Source of the DNA: Sphingobium sp. 15-1
Lineage (GTDB): Bacteria; Pseudomonadota; Alphaproteobacteria; Sphingomonadales; Sphingomonadaceae
Assembly (NCBI RefSeq): GCF_013375535.1
Contig: NZ_JABXJG010000001.1
Span: 2,646,001-2,710,000, forward strand
Direction: 5' to 3'
Length of the DNA stretch: 64,000 nt
Of this stretch, positions 36,962-46,344 are shown one piece after another. The notes beneath the pieces are model-generated. The model was not told the origin of the DNA, ran no database searches, and saw only the letters and a program-made list of their open reading frames with translations. How positions within the stretch are numbered: position 1 is the stretch's first letter; every line of letters begins with the position of its first letter. Position numbers and translations under genes: made by a program.

Positions 36962-37726
36962 TTATTGGAGGTTCACATACATGCCGCCGTCGACCAGCAG
37001 CGCCGCGCCCGTCACATAGGCCGCCATGTCCGAAGCGAGAAACACGATCGGCCCGGCAAGGTCTTCCGGCTGGCCAAGGCGGCCCAAGGGCGTGCGGGCC
37101 TCCATATATTTCCGCTTCTCGACATCGGCCAGATCGTCCTTGTTGATCTCGGTTAGGATGGTGCCCGGCAGCACGCTGTTGCAGCGTATGCCATGCTTGC
37201 CGAGCGCGATGGCGGTCGATTGCATCAGCGAATGCACGCCCGCCTTGGTCGGGGTATAGTGGGTCTGATATTCGCCGCCGACCAGCGCGGAGATGGAGGA
37301 GACCGCGACGATCGAGCCGCCATGCCCCTGGCGGACCATCTGCTGCGCGGCCGCCTGCACCATGAAGTAGGCGCCGTGCAGGTTCACCCGGAAAGTGCGC
37401 TCCACCACGTCGACCGGCATGTCGAGAAAGGCGTGGAAGGGGCAGATGCCCGCATTGCTGACCATCACGTCGACCTTGCCGAAGGCGTCCACCGCCTTGG
37501 CTACGAAATCCTGCGCGGTCTGCGGATCGGCCACATCGCCCTTCACCGCGAGGGCGCGCTGGCCCAGCGCTTCAATCTCCGCGACGCAGCTTTGGGCGGG
37601 GCCGTCGCTGTTCGCATAGTTGATGACCACATCGGCGCCATGCCGGGCCGCGCCGATGGCGGCGGCGCGGCCAATGCCGGTCGATGCGCCGGTGACGAGG
37701 ACGGTCTTGCCTTCAAGCAGCTTCAT
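36962..37726 (-). CDS. lra1: L-rhamnose 1-dehydrogenase (SDR)
   Basis: 254 residues. SDR fold: VLVTGASTGIGRAAAIGAAR, VSNAGICPFHAFLDMP, VSSISALVGGEYQTHYTPTKAG (Ser/Tyr/Lys) and VTGAALLVDGGMYVNLQ. The run YTPTKAGVHSLMQSTAIAL and the ending DGG-YVNLQ recall characterised L-rhamnose 1-dehydrogenases. It oxidises L-rhamnose to L-rhamnono-lactone, step 1 of the non-phosphorylating route. The surrounding rhamnose genes support this; exact cofactor preference is unknown. Lies 19 bases after the IclR gene. Confidence 0.8.
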   Translation of the reverse strand: MKLLEGKTVLVTGASTGIGRAAAIGAARHGADVVINYANSDGPAQSCVAEIEALGQRALAVKGDVADPQTAQDFVAKAVDAFGKVDVMVSNAGICPFHAFLDMPVDVVERTFRVNLHGAYFMVQAAAQQMVRQGHGGSIVAVSSISALVGGEYQTHYTPTKAGVHSLMQSTAIALGKHGIRCNSVLPGTILTEINKDDLADVEKRKYMEARTPLGRLGQPEDLAGPIVFLASDMAAYVTGAALLVDGGMYVNLQ

Positions 37727-37745
37727 GGGAGGTTCCTTGGAGAGT

Positions 37746-38573
37746 TCAGCGCCGCGTCGGGCGGCGGGGTGGTTTGACGCCGGGGGTCCAGCCCAGATCG
37801 GCGCTGATCCTGTGCGCGGTGCCGCGGACATCTTCGCTCAGCGTCTGCATCCGGCCGTCATCCATATATTGGGCGGCGCTCGACAGGCTGATGGCGGCGA
37901 CGATCGCGCCCGACGCGTCCCGGATCGGCGCGGCGACGCAGCGGATCAGATCCTCATTCTCCTCCAGGTCGAAGGATCGCCCCGCCGCCACATAGGCGCG
38001 CATCCTCTCCAGCCAGAGGTCGTAATCGACCGGATGCGTGCCCGCGGCCTGATCCGCCTCGAACAGCCGATGCCAGGTCGGTTCGGCGTCGTCCAGCAAC
38101 AGCGCCTTGCCAAGACCGGTGGAGGTCAACGGCTGGCGGTCCCCGATGCGGCTGGAGATTTCCACGCGGCGTCGGCCGGGAATCTTGTCCAGATACAGCG
38201 CCTGATCGCCATCGAGGCGGCCCAGATGCACCACATCCTCGCTGGCGGCGGCGAGCGCCTCCAGATGCGGGCGGGCGATCTGCACCACGTCGGCCTGGCT
38301 CTGCGCCAGGAAGCCCAGTTGCAGCAGCTTCGGCCCCAACTGATAGCCCTCACGCGGCAGGAAGGTCAGGAATCCGCGCTCCACAAGCGCATTGGCGAGG
38401 CGGTGGGTGGTCGACCGCGTGAGGCCCATGCGTTCCGACAGGTCGGCCAGCTTCACCGGGCCGTCGATCACCTGATCGAGCAGATCCAGCCCCCGTTGCA
38501 GGGTCTGGGACCCCTGCACCTTCGACTTTTCCTCTCGCTCGACCGATTCCGGGTTTGACGAATTTTGTCTCAT
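37746..38573 (-). CDS. IclR family transcriptional regulator (rhamnose operon head)
   Basis: 275 residues from the ATG at 38573. N-terminal winged helix (LQRGLDLLDQVIDGPVKLADLSERMGLTRSTTHRLANALVERGFL), then the IclR effector domain (GKALLLDDAEPTW, IRCVAAPIRDASGAIVAAISLSSAA). It is the first gene of a unit running to lutC and diverges from the rhmD operon, so it is the best candidate to bind the operator at 38685 and regulate rhamnose use. The ribosome-binding site is weak. Confidence 0.92.
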   Translation of the reverse strand: MRQNSSNPESVEREEKSKVQGSQTLQRGLDLLDQVIDGPVKLADLSERMGLTRSTTHRLANALVERGFLTFLPREGYQLGPKLLQLGFLAQSQADVVQIARPHLEALAAASEDVVHLGRLDGDQALYLDKIPGRRRVEISSRIGDRQPLTSTGLGKALLLDDAEPTWHRLFEADQAAGTHPVDYDLWLERMRAYVAAGRSFDLEENEDLIRCVAAPIRDASGAIVAAISLSSAAQYMDDGRMQTLSEDVRGTAHRISADLGWTPGVKPPRRPTRR

Positions 38574-38684
38574 CAAGTAACACTCTATCCCATAAAATGA
38601 GAAAAACAAGGGTTAAGGAGAAGCTGGCCTGATTCTTTCCGGTTGCGCCGGAACGCGCTTTCGTCAAAAATAGTGCAACATAGA

Positions 38685-38699
38685 TCCATATAGTGGAAT
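38685..38699. promoter_or_regulatory. Operator TCCATATAGTGGAAT upstream of rhmD
   Basis: This 15-mer is identical to one before the TonB receptor (54020-54034). It lies 54 bases before the rhmD start in the divergent region 38574-38752. A weaker TCCCATAAAATGAGA near 38588-38602 lies close to the IclR start. Confidence 0.7.
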
Positions 38700-38752
38700 T
38701 ATTTTCTGCCGTTCTCCGACGGGACGGTAGCGGGTTTTGAGGAGTTTTTCGC

Positions 38753-39946
38753 GTGCCGATCGTGACCCTGCCAAAGATCAGCCAAGTCCGCGCCTTCACC
38801 GTGCGCGGCGGCGGCGCCGACTATCATGACCAGGGCGAAGGCCACTGGATCGACGATCACATCGCGACGCCGATGTCGCGCTATCCCGAATATCGCCAGT
38901 CGCGGCAGAGCTTCGGCATCAACGTGCTGGGCACGCTGGTTGTGGAGATCGAGGCGGAGGATGGCACGGTCGGCTTCGCGGTGACGACCGGGGGCGAACC
39001 GGCGGCCTATATCGTCGAGAAGCATCTTGCCCGGTTCCTCGAAGGGCGCTCGCCCACGGATTATGAGAAGATCTGGGACCAGATGTATTTCTCGACCCAA
39101 TATTATGGGCGCAAGGGTCTGGTCGTGAACGCCATTTCGGGCGTCGACCTGGCGCTGTGGGACTTGCTCGGCAAGCTGCGGCAGGAGCCGGTCTATCATC
39201 TGCTGGGCGGCGCGGTGCGCGACGAGCTGCAATTCTACGCCACCGGCGCGCGGCCTGATGTCGCCAAGGATTTCGGCTTCATCGGCGGCAAGCTGCCGCT
39301 GCACCATGGCCCGGCCGAGGGGATAGAGGGCCTGAAGAAGAATATCGCGGAACTGGCCGATATGCGGTCCAGGGTGGGCGATGATTTCTGGCTGATGTGG
39401 GATTGCTGGATGGCGCTCGACGTCGATTATGCGACCCGGCTTGCCATTGCCGCCCATGACCTCGGCCTCAAATGGATCGAGGAGGCGATCAGCCCGGACG
39501 ATTATTGGGGCTATCAGCAGCTCAAGCGCAACGTGCCCCAGGGCATGCTGGTGACGACCGGCGAACATGAGGCGACCCGCTGGGGTTTCCGCATGCTGAT
39601 GGAAATGGACTGCTGCGACATCATCCAGCCCGATGTCGGCTGGTGCGGCGGCGTCACCGAATTGCTGAAGATCAGCGCGCTGGCCGACGCCCATGGCAAG
39701 ATGGTCGTGCCGCATGGCTCGTCAGTCTATAGCTATCATTTCGTCATCACCCGCCACAATTCGCCCTTCGCGGAGTTTCTGATGATGCACCCCGGCCCCA
39801 CAGAGGTGGTGCCAATGTTCCACCCGCAACTCATGGGCGAGCCGGTGCCGGAAAATGGCCGGCTGAAGGTCAGCGCGCTCGATGCGCCCGGCTTCGGCGT
39901 CGAACTCAATCGCGAGATCGCGATGCACCGCCCCTACACCCATTGA
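38753..39946 (+). CDS. rhmD: L-rhamnonate dehydratase (enolase superfamily)
   Basis: 397 residues from a GTG start. Very close to known Rhm[21 protein letters not shown] near the start, [55 protein letters not shown] (metal-binding Asp), [15 protein letters not shown] (Glu), [11 protein letters not shown] (Glu) and [13 protein letters not shown] (catalytic His). It dehydrates L-rhamnonate to 2-keto-3-deoxy-L-rhamnonate. First gene of rhmD-hydrolase-dehydrogenase-lactonase-rhaT. Confidence 0.96.
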   Translation: MPIVTLPKISQVRAFTVRGGGADYHDQGEGHWIDDHIATPMSRYPEYRQSRQSFGINVLGTLVVEIEAEDGTVGFAVTTGGEPAAYIVEKHLARFLEGRSPTDYEKIWDQMYFSTQYYGRKGLVVNAISGVDLALWDLLGKLRQEPVYHLLGGAVRDELQFYATGARPDVAKDFGFIGGKLPLHHGPAEGIEGLKKNIAELADMRSRVGDDFWLMWDCWMALDVDYATRLAIAAHDLGLKWIEEAISPDDYWGYQQLKRNVPQGMLVTTGEHEATRWGFRMLMEMDCCDIIQPDVGWCGGVTELLKISALADAHGKMVVPHGSSVYSYHFVITRHNSPFAEFLMMHPGPTEVVPMFHPQLMGEPVPENGRLKVSALDAPGFGVELNREIAMHRPYTH

Positions 39947-39967
39947 TAGCTCAGAGAGTATAAGCCC

Positions 39968-40825
39968 ATGAAATTCTGCCGTTTCGGCCCGCGTGGCCAG
40001 GAAAAGCCCGGCGTCATCGACAGCGAAGGCCGGATTCGCGACCTGTCGGGCGTCATCGACGATCTGACCATCGCCAACCTCGCCGCCGCCAAGGCCGCCG
40101 ACATCGCCTCGCTGCCGGTGGTCGAGGGCGAGCCGCGCTATGGCGTGCCAGTCAAGGGCATCGGCAAGATCGTCGCCATCGGCCTCAACTATGAGGACCA
40201 TGCGATCGAATCCAACCTGCCGATCCCGACCGAGCCGGTCATGTTCATGAAGGCGCTGTCCTCGCTCAACGGCCCCGATGACGAGGTGATGCTGCCCAAG
40301 GGCGCGATCCATGGCGACTGGGAAGTCGAACTGGGCGTCATCATCGGTGAAACCTGCCGCTATGTGGGCAAGGAAGAGGCGCTGTCGAAGGTCGCGGGCT
40401 ATGTCCTCGCCAATGACGTGTCGGAACGCTTCAACCAGAAGAATCGCGGCACCCAATGGAGCAAGGGCAAGGGGCATGACACTTTCTGTCCCGTCGGCCC
40501 CTGGCTGGTGACGGCGGACGAGATTGGCGATCCGCAGGACCTCGACATGCATCTCGACGTCAATGGCGCGCGGATGCAGACCGGCAACACGAAGACGATG
40601 ATCTTCACCGTGGCGGAGCTGATTTCCTATGTCAGCGAATATGTCACGCTTCAGCCGGGCGACCTGATGATCACCGGCACGCCGCCCGGCGTGGGCGAAG
40701 GCAAGAAGCCCAACGCCATCTATCTGAAGGCCGGCGACGTGATGGAACTGGGCATCGCCGGTCTGGGCGTCCAGAGGCAGCAGGTGGTCGAATGGCGCCA
40801 TCTGGGCGAAGAGGTGCTCGGATGA
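39968..40825 (+). CDS. lra6: 2,4-diketo-3-deoxy-L-rhamnonate hydrolase (FAH family)
   Basis: 285 residues. Fumarylacetoacetate-hydrolase fold: IGLNYEDHAIESNLPIP, MKALSSLNGPDDEVMLP, DWEVELGVIIGETCRYVG (metal-binding Glu/Asp), VLANDVSERFNQ and MITGTPPGVGEGKKPNA. In the Sphingomonas-type L-rhamnose route a family member (LRA6) splits the diketo acid into pyruvate and L-lactate. The gene order and the neighbouring lutABC genes fit that reaction well. Confidence 0.87.
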   Translation: MKFCRFGPRGQEKPGVIDSEGRIRDLSGVIDDLTIANLAAAKAADIASLPVVEGEPRYGVPVKGIGKIVAIGLNYEDHAIESNLPIPTEPVMFMKALSSLNGPDDEVMLPKGAIHGDWEVELGVIIGETCRYVGKEEALSKVAGYVLANDVSERFNQKNRGTQWSKGKGHDTFCPVGPWLVTADEIGDPQDLDMHLDVNGARMQTGNTKTMIFTVAELISYVSEYVTLQPGDLMITGTPPGVGEGKKPNAIYLKAGDVMELGIAGLGVQRQQVVEWRHLGEEVLG

Positions 40826-41571
40826 GCGTCTTCCCCGGTCGTTATGCAGGTCGGTGCGCCGTCATCACCGGCGGCGCCTCCGGCCTGGGCAGGCAGGTTG
40901 CGGAAAGGATCGTGGCCGAAGGCGGCAAGGTGGCGTTGTGGGATGTGAATGCCGACGCCCTTGCTGCCGCGAAGGATGAAGTGGGCGCGTCCCATGTCGT
41001 CGCCCTCGACGTGTCGGACCCAAGCGCCGTGGCCGCTGCCGCGAAGGAAAGCGCGGAGGCCCTTGGCAAGATCGACATCCTCGTCTGCTCGGCGGGGATC
41101 ACCGGCGCCACCGCGACGGTCTGGGACTATCCGGCTGATAGCTGGCAGCGGGTGATCGACATCAATCTGAACGGCCTCTTCTACTGCAATCGGGAAGTCG
41201 TGCCCTTCCTGCTGGCGAACGGCTATGGCCGGATCGTCAACCTCGCCTCGGTGGCGGGCAAGGAGGGAAATCCCAACGCCTCGGCCTATTCCGCGAGCAA
41301 GGCGGGCGTGATCGGCTTCACCAAGTCGCTGGGCAAGGAACTGGCGGGCAAGGGCGTGATCGCCAACGCGCTGACCCCTGCGACCTTCGAAAGCCCGATC
41401 CTGGAGCAGCTTCCGCAGAGCCAGGTCGACTATATGCGGTCGAAGATTCCGATGGGCCGCCTCGGTCTGGTCGAGGAATCGGCGGCGATGGTCTGCTTCA
41501 TGGCCAGCGAGGAATGCAGCTTCACCACGGCGTCGACCTTCGACACTTCCGGCGGGCGGACGACCTTCTAG
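40822..41571 (+). CDS. lra5: 2-keto-3-deoxy-L-rhamnonate 4-dehydrogenase (SDR)
   Basis: 249 residues from the ATG at 40822, overlapping the hydrolase gene by four bases. SDR motifs: AVITGGASGLGRQVAERI, LVCSAGITGATATVWDYP, VNLASVAGKEGNPNASAYSASKAG (Ser, Tyr, Lys) and TASTFDTSGGRTTF at the end. LRA5 oxidises 2-keto-3-deoxy-L-rhamnonate to the 2,4-diketo form, which the upstream gene product cleaves. Assignment rests on context as well as similarity, since SDR specificity is hard to read. Confidence 0.83.
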   Translation: MSVFPGRYAGRCAVITGGASGLGRQVAERIVAEGGKVALWDVNADALAAAKDEVGASHVVALDVSDPSAVAAAAKESAEALGKIDILVCSAGITGATATVWDYPADSWQRVIDINLNGLFYCNREVVPFLLANGYGRIVNLASVAGKEGNPNASAYSASKAGVIGFTKSLGKELAGKGVIANALTPATFESPILEQLPQSQVDYMRSKIPMGRLGLVEESAAMVCFMASEECSFTTASTFDTSGGRTTF

Positions 41572-41632
41572 ACAATAGGTGGCGCGACCAGCCTCCGAAA
41601 GCTGGTGCGCCGCTTCCCGATGGGGAGGAACT

Positions 41633-42535
41633 ATGATCCCGTTCGTGGACGCGCATATCCATCTCTGGGACTTGGCGCATATCCGCTATGACTGGCTGAA
41701 CCCGCCCTTCTCCGACGAAGGGCCGAACGGCAGCGTCGAAGCGATTGCGCGGGATTATGGCGTGGCGGACTATCGCGCCGACCTTGCCCGCTGGAATGTC
41801 GTCGGCGCGGTGCATGTCGATGCGGGCGCGGCGGCGGACAGCGCGCTTCGGGAAACGCAGTGGCTGGACGGGCTGGCCGAAGTTCAGGGCCTGCCGACCG
41901 GCTTCGTCGCCTTCGCCGCGCTGAACGATCCCGGCGTCGGCGCGCTGCTGGCCGCGCAAGCCGCGCATCCCCGCGTCAAGGGCATCCGCCATATCGCCAA
42001 CTGGCATGGCGATCCGAACCGCACCTATGGTCCGGCTGACCTCACCGTCGATCCGCAATGGCGGGCGGGCTATGCGCTGCTGGCCGAACATGGCCTCTCC
42101 TTCGACCTGCAATGCTATCCGGGGCAGATGCCGGGCCTTGTCCCGCTGATCGCGCGGTATCCCGACATTCCCGTCATCATCAACCATATGGGCATGCCGG
42201 TGTTGACCGACGCTGATGGGCTGGAAGACTGGCGCAAGGGGATGAAGGCGCTCGCCGCCTTGCCCCACGTCGCGGTCAAGCTGTCCGGCATGGGCTTCGT
42301 CCGCCGCGACTGGAGCCGCGAGACCGTCGAGCCTCTGATTCTGGAGACGATCGACCTGTTCGGCGTCGACCGCTGCCTGTTCGCCAGCGACGCGCCGACG
42401 GACAAGCTGTTCGCGCCGATCGATCGCGCCATGGAAACCTATCACGCCATTGTCGCGGACTTTGCGGAGGAGGACCGCCGCGCCCTGTTCGGCCGAAACG
42501 CCAACCGCCTTTATCGACTGGGGTTGAGCCTGTGA
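41633..42535 (+). CDS. lra2: L-rhamnono-lactonase (amidohydrolase-2 / COG3618 type)
   Basis: 300 residues with a GGGAGGA ribosome-binding site. Metal-dependent TIM-barrel: VDAHIHLWDL (His-X-His), VIINHMGMPV (His), VAVKLSGMG, and CLFASDAPTDKL (Asp). Proteins of this type include L-fucono- and L-rhamnono-lactonases. It would open the lactone made by L-rhamnose dehydrogenase to give L-rhamnonate for RhmD. The precise lactone is inferred from the operon. Confidence 0.78.
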   Translation: MIPFVDAHIHLWDLAHIRYDWLNPPFSDEGPNGSVEAIARDYGVADYRADLARWNVVGAVHVDAGAAADSALRETQWLDGLAEVQGLPTGFVAFAALNDPGVGALLAAQAAHPRVKGIRHIANWHGDPNRTYGPADLTVDPQWRAGYALLAEHGLSFDLQCYPGQMPGLVPLIARYPDIPVIINHMGMPVLTDADGLEDWRKGMKALAALPHVAVKLSGMGFVRRDWSRETVEPLILETIDLFGVDRCLFASDAPTDKLFAPIDRAMETYHAIVADFAEEDRRALFGRNANRLYRLGLSL

Positions 42536-43596
42536 TTCCCAATCCGTTGCTGGGCGTTCTCTTCCACTGGTTGGGCGGCTTTGCTTCGGCCAGCTTCTAT
42601 GTGCCCTATCGCGGCGTCAAACGCTGGAACTGGGAGATTTTCTGGCTGACGGGCGGTCTGTTTTCCTGGGTGATCGCGCCCTGGTTCTTCGCCGCCGTCC
42701 AGACCAGTGACCTGATAGGTGTGATGCGCCAGGTGCCCGGCTCCATCATCGGCTGGTGCGTCTTTTTCGGTTTCCTCTGGGGCTTTGGCGGCCTGACCTA
42801 CGGCCTTACCATGCGCTATTTGGGGCTGTCGCTCGGCATGGCGGTGGTGCTGGGCCTGTGCACCGTGTTCGGCACGCTGATCCCGCCGATCTTCGACGGC
42901 AGCTTCATGACCGAAATTGCGGGCATGCTGCATGGGCAGATCGTTCTGCTGGGGCTGGCCGTGACGATATTGGGCATCGTCGTCGTCGCCCGTGCGGGCG
43001 CGCGCAAGGATGAAGCGCTGTCGCCCGCGCAGAAGGCCGCCGCCGTCGCGGAGTTCGACTTTCGGAAGGGCATCGCCGTGGCTGTCTTCTCCGGCATCAT
43101 GTCGAGCTGCTTCGCCTTCGGCCTGGCGGCGGGCGAGCCGGTCAAGGCGATCAGCGCCGCCGCCGGCACGGGACCGCTCTGGACCGGCCTGCCGACGCTG
43201 TGCCTCGTCATGTTCGGCGGCCTCATCACCAACGCGCTCTGGTGCGGCTGGCTGATCGCGAAGAACCGGTCGGCGGGACAATGGCTCGGCGCGGCGGACG
43301 AAAGCGGCCATGGGCCTCCGCTCTTGCCCAATTTCCTGCTCTGCGCGCTGGCCGGCACCGCCTGGTATTTCCAATTCTTCTTCTACACCATGGGCGAGAG
43401 CCAGATGGGCCGTTTCGGCTTTTCGAGCTGGACCCTGCACATGGCGTCGATCATCATCTTCGGGACCTGCTGGGGTTTCGCCTTCCGGGAGTGGAAAGAC
43501 GCCGAACCAGCGGTGCGCCGCATGGTGTGGAGCGGCGTCGGGCTGCTGGTCTTCGCGACGTTGATCATCGGCTACGGCAACCGGCAGGCGGGCTGA
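42532..43596 (+). CDS. rhaT: L-rhamnose/proton symporter RhaT
   Basis: 354 residues, about ten membrane helices. Starts IPNPLLGVLFHWLGGFASASFYVPYRGVKRWNWE, matching RhaT; also WGFGGLTYGLTMRYLGLSLGMAV and ILLL-like helices throughout. It imports L-rhamnose with protons. GTG start overlapping the lactonase stop by four bases. Last gene of the operon, with a class A repeat after it. Confidence 0.95.
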   Translation: MIPNPLLGVLFHWLGGFASASFYVPYRGVKRWNWEIFWLTGGLFSWVIAPWFFAAVQTSDLIGVMRQVPGSIIGWCVFFGFLWGFGGLTYGLTMRYLGLSLGMAVVLGLCTVFGTLIPPIFDGSFMTEIAGMLHGQIVLLGLAVTILGIVVVARAGARKDEALSPAQKAAAVAEFDFRKGIAVAVFSGIMSSCFAFGLAAGEPVKAISAAAGTGPLWTGLPTLCLVMFGGLITNALWCGWLIAKNRSAGQWLGAADESGHGPPLLPNFLLCALAGTAWYFQFFFYTMGESQMGRFGFSSWTLHMASIIIFGTCWGFAFREWKDAEPAVRRMVWSGVGLLVFATLIIGYGNRQAG

Positions 43597-43630
43597 GGCG
43601 CGTTTTCGCCAGGGAAGGACATTAGGCGCG

Positions 43631-43719
43631 CCGTGTTCCTGCGAAGGCAGGAACCCAGTTCAGGCGATGCGATCATATGCGGAGGGCGGGACTGGGCTCC
43701 TGCCTTCGCAGGAGCACGA
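43631..43719. repeat. Extragenic inverted repeat, class A copy 4
   Basis: CCGTGTTCCTGCGAAGGCAG...AACCCAGT at the left; ACTGGGCTCCTGCC...TTCGCAGGAGCACG at the right. It lies between convergent rhaT and the GH43-like gene. Confidence 0.88.
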
Positions 43720-43783
43720 TGTACTTCAAGCAAAGCAGGCGGGTCGCTCACCACCCCAAACCGCCATCCCTCAAAGCCCAGGA

Positions 43784-44749
43784 TCAGGGCAGCAACTCCA
43801 CCCGCGTCGGCGCATCGCGGTCGACCGTGACGATGCCGTCCCTTTCCTCAAGTTCCGCGATCTGGAGTAGGCTGCGGCGGCGCCAGTCCGGTTTTGCCCT
43901 CGCCGCATCCTCGCCCTCCTGATGGACGAAGTAGATGATGTAGGCGCGATCTCCCGCGACGATGATGTCGGGATGCTGGCCCTTGGCCCGGTCGGTCGGA
44001 TGGACGCCGGGCTTGGCGAGGATCATGTCGGCCTGCCGGGTCCAATGCTCGCCATCGTCGGAGCGCATGACGAGCAGCCCCTTCCAGGCGTCGGAGATCA
44101 GCCACCACCGCCCCTTCCAGCGAAACGCCTTGGGCCCCTCGCCCGGCGTGTCGGTCAACCGGTCCTTGACCCGCCAGTGAATCAGGTCGCTGCTGTCGGC
44201 GGTGCGGATCGCCTTGTTCATCCGCTCGTCGTTGAAGAAGAGACTGTAGCCGCCTTGGGGCAGCGCGATCACGCTGGCGTCGATCACCCGGTCGGAGCCG
44301 AGGTCGAGCCGCTCGCCGCAGCGCCATCTCTTCAGGTCCGGGCTGGTCAGATGCACGATGAAGCGCGGCGCGTTCCAGTCGCGGAAGACGCCCGGCACGA
44401 CCGTCAGCCACATATGCCACCGGCCTTCGAACCATTGCACGTCCGGCGCCCAGAGCGTGTCGCCGGTGCAGCTTTTCGGAATGTCCGCCGTGCCCGCATA
44501 GCGCCAGCGCACCCCGTCCTTCGACCGCGCCATGCCGATGGCGGTGCCATGGACCCAGCGGGCGTCCTGGGCGTCCCCCATGGGCAGGTCGACGCGGCGG
44601 TTGGTGTAGAAGATCACCCACTCGCCGCTTTTGCGGTCGCGCACGGTGGAGGCGTCGGCGGCGCCGTCATGCACCGGGTCGCGGAACAGCGGCTTGGGCG
44701 CGACCGGGCCGCTCGACGCGGCGGCCATCAGCAGGAGGGGAGCGATCAC
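43784..44749 (-). CDS. GH43-like propeller glycosidase, exported
   Basis: 321 residues from the GTG at 44749, whose GTGA overlaps the transporter stop; a short hydrophobic leader (IAPLLLMAAASSGPVA) follows. Propeller repeats: GEWVIFYTNRR, TLWAPDVQWFEGRWHMWLTV, RFIVHLTSPDLKRW, DRVIDASVIALPQGGYSLFFND and GEGPKAFRWKGRWWLISDAWKG. Acidic residues at GH43-like positions (VIDAS, GEGPK) are present. It is only distantly like the 28.3-kb protein. Specific activity unknown. Confidence 0.68.
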   Translation of the reverse strand: MIAPLLLMAAASSGPVAPKPLFRDPVHDGAADASTVRDRKSGEWVIFYTNRRVDLPMGDAQDARWVHGTAIGMARSKDGVRWRYAGTADIPKSCTGDTLWAPDVQWFEGRWHMWLTVVPGVFRDWNAPRFIVHLTSPDLKRWRCGERLDLGSDRVIDASVIALPQGGYSLFFNDERMNKAIRTADSSDLIHWRVKDRLTDTPGEGPKAFRWKGRWWLISDAWKGLLVMRSDDGEHWTRQADMILAKPGVHPTDRAKGQHPDIIVAGDRAYIIYFVHQEGEDAARAKPDWRRRSLLQIAELEERDGIVTVDRDAPTRVELLP

Positions 44750-46287
44750 GCCGCCGCCCCGGCCACCGGGTTCTTCCCCCAAAGCTGGTCGTAGCGCCAG
44801 CCGGACAGATCCTCGACAATCGCGCCCGCCTCTGGGGTGGTCGGCTGGACGGCTCCACCGCGCAGATGCTCGATCTCGCGCATCAGCACGTCATGGGTGA
44901 AGGGGCTGAGGCGGAAGCGCGTCGAAATGACGATGCCGAAGCCCAGCATGCCGACCGTGCCCACGCCCAGCAGCAGAGCGATGGTGCGGATCGCGCTCTC
45001 GCTCTGCACCTGCGCGCCGGACACGAAGCCGCCCGCCTGCATGATGAAGCCCACGCCCGCGACGGCGGCGGCCTGCGTCGCCTTGCGCACGAAGGTCATG
45101 ACGCCCGCGAAGCTGCCCTCGCGACGCTGGCCGGTGACGATCTCGTCCACGTCGGCCATGTAATTATAGGTCGCCCAGGGGATATAGTTGAGCGCCCCCC
45201 GGCCAAGCCCCGCCAGTATGATCGGCAGCCAGATCATGCTGCTGCTCGCCGGAATGCCCATGGCCCAAAGCCCGATCAGCGTCAGCGCCCCTGCCGCGAA
45301 ACAGGCGGCGGCGATCTGATAGGCGCGGCTGGGGGAGGAGCGTAGCGCCAGGTTGATGGCGATGATCACCGCCGCGAACTGCACGATATACATGGTGCCC
45401 AGCAGCCCGGAGGCGATGGCGGTGGACCCGGCGAGCGCGAAGATCACGAAGAAGGTGAAGGCGGCGTTGAAAATGTCCTGGCTGATATAGCCGCCCAGAT
45501 ACATGCCCAGGTGCAGGCGGAAGGCGCGGATGCGCATGGTGGAGAAAAGGTTGCGGTAAAGCGCCTTCAACGCCTGCCCTGCGCCGCCCGTTCTGGCCGT
45601 GGGTGCGGCTTCGGCGGAACCCGGCATATGCCGTTCCCAACTGAAGAGATACAGCATGCCCGCCGTCACCATGAACAGCGCGGCGAAGATCAGGCCCATG
45701 TAGAAGAAGGTGTCCGCGCTGTCCCGCCCCAGCGCATTGATCAGCCAGAGCGGCAGGAAACCGGCAAGAATGGCGGAGGCCTGCCCGAAGAGGATGCGCG
45801 ATCCGGCGAACTTCGCCTTGGTGCGGTAGCCGGTCGACATCTCGGCGGCGAGCGTCTCGAACGGGATGATCTCCATCGCATAGACCAGCTCGAACAGCAC
45901 ATAGCTGACGAGATAATAAAAAAAGCTCTGCCCCGGCAGCCACATGAGGGCGAAGCTGGGCAGCAACGGAATGGCGGCGAGGATGAAGAAGCGGCGGCGG
46001 CCGAACTTGCGGCCGAGCCAAGTGCCGCCGAAATGATCGGAAATATAGCCGATCATGGGCGACGCAAAGGCGTCCAGAATGCGCGCCACGGCGAAGATCG
46101 TCGCCGCCTGCCCCGCCGTCAGCCCGCAAAACTGGGTGTAGAAGATCAGCACCCAGCCGGAAATCACCGCCATCGACCCCGCGCCCAGCACGTCGTTGGA
46201 GCCATAGGCCAGATAATTGCGCAGGCGGACCGGGCGGCTTGCGGCGCGGGCTGGTTCAGACAATTTCGGCTCCTCCGCCTTCATCAT
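44746..46287 (-). CDS. GPH/MFS-type sugar transporter
   Basis: 513 residues from the ATG at 46287 (AGGAC lies upstream; ATGs at 46284 and 46341 are alternatives). Twelve membrane helices and GPH-like motifs: ILDAFASPMIGYISDHFGGTWLGRKFGRRRFFIL after helix 2, and the middle loop. Family members carry melibiose, glucuronides or oligosaccharides with cations. Placed beside a cytosolic GH105, it is a good candidate importer of unsaturated rhamnogalacturonan disaccharide. Confidence 0.85.
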   Translation of the reverse strand: MMKAEEPKLSEPARAASRPVRLRNYLAYGSNDVLGAGSMAVISGWVLIFYTQFCGLTAGQAATIFAVARILDAFASPMIGYISDHFGGTWLGRKFGRRRFFILAAIPLLPSFALMWLPGQSFFYYLVSYVLFELVYAMEIIPFETLAAEMSTGYRTKAKFAGSRILFGQASAILAGFLPLWLINALGRDSADTFFYMGLIFAALFMVTAGMLYLFSWERHMPGSAEAAPTARTGGAGQALKALYRNLFSTMRIRAFRLHLGMYLGGYISQDIFNAAFTFFVIFALAGSTAIASGLLGTMYIVQFAAVIIAINLALRSSPSRAYQIAAACFAAGALTLIGLWAMGIPASSSMIWLPIILAGLGRGALNYIPWATYNYMADVDEIVTGQRREGSFAGVMTFVRKATQAAAVAGVGFIMQAGGFVSGAQVQSESAIRTIALLLGVGTVGMLGFGIVISTRFRLSPFTHDVLMREIEHLRGGAVQPTTPEAGAIVEDLSGWRYDQLWGKNPVAGAAA

Positions 46288-46344
46288 AATGTCCTGGGCG
46301 GCGGCCGTCCTTCCATTCCGGCCGCCGCCCAAGCCTGGCATGCG

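Noticed and set aside
36962..37726. Reading this SDR as a second KduD
   Set aside because: The C-terminal half matches L-rhamnose dehydrogenases better, and a clear KduD already follows kduI.
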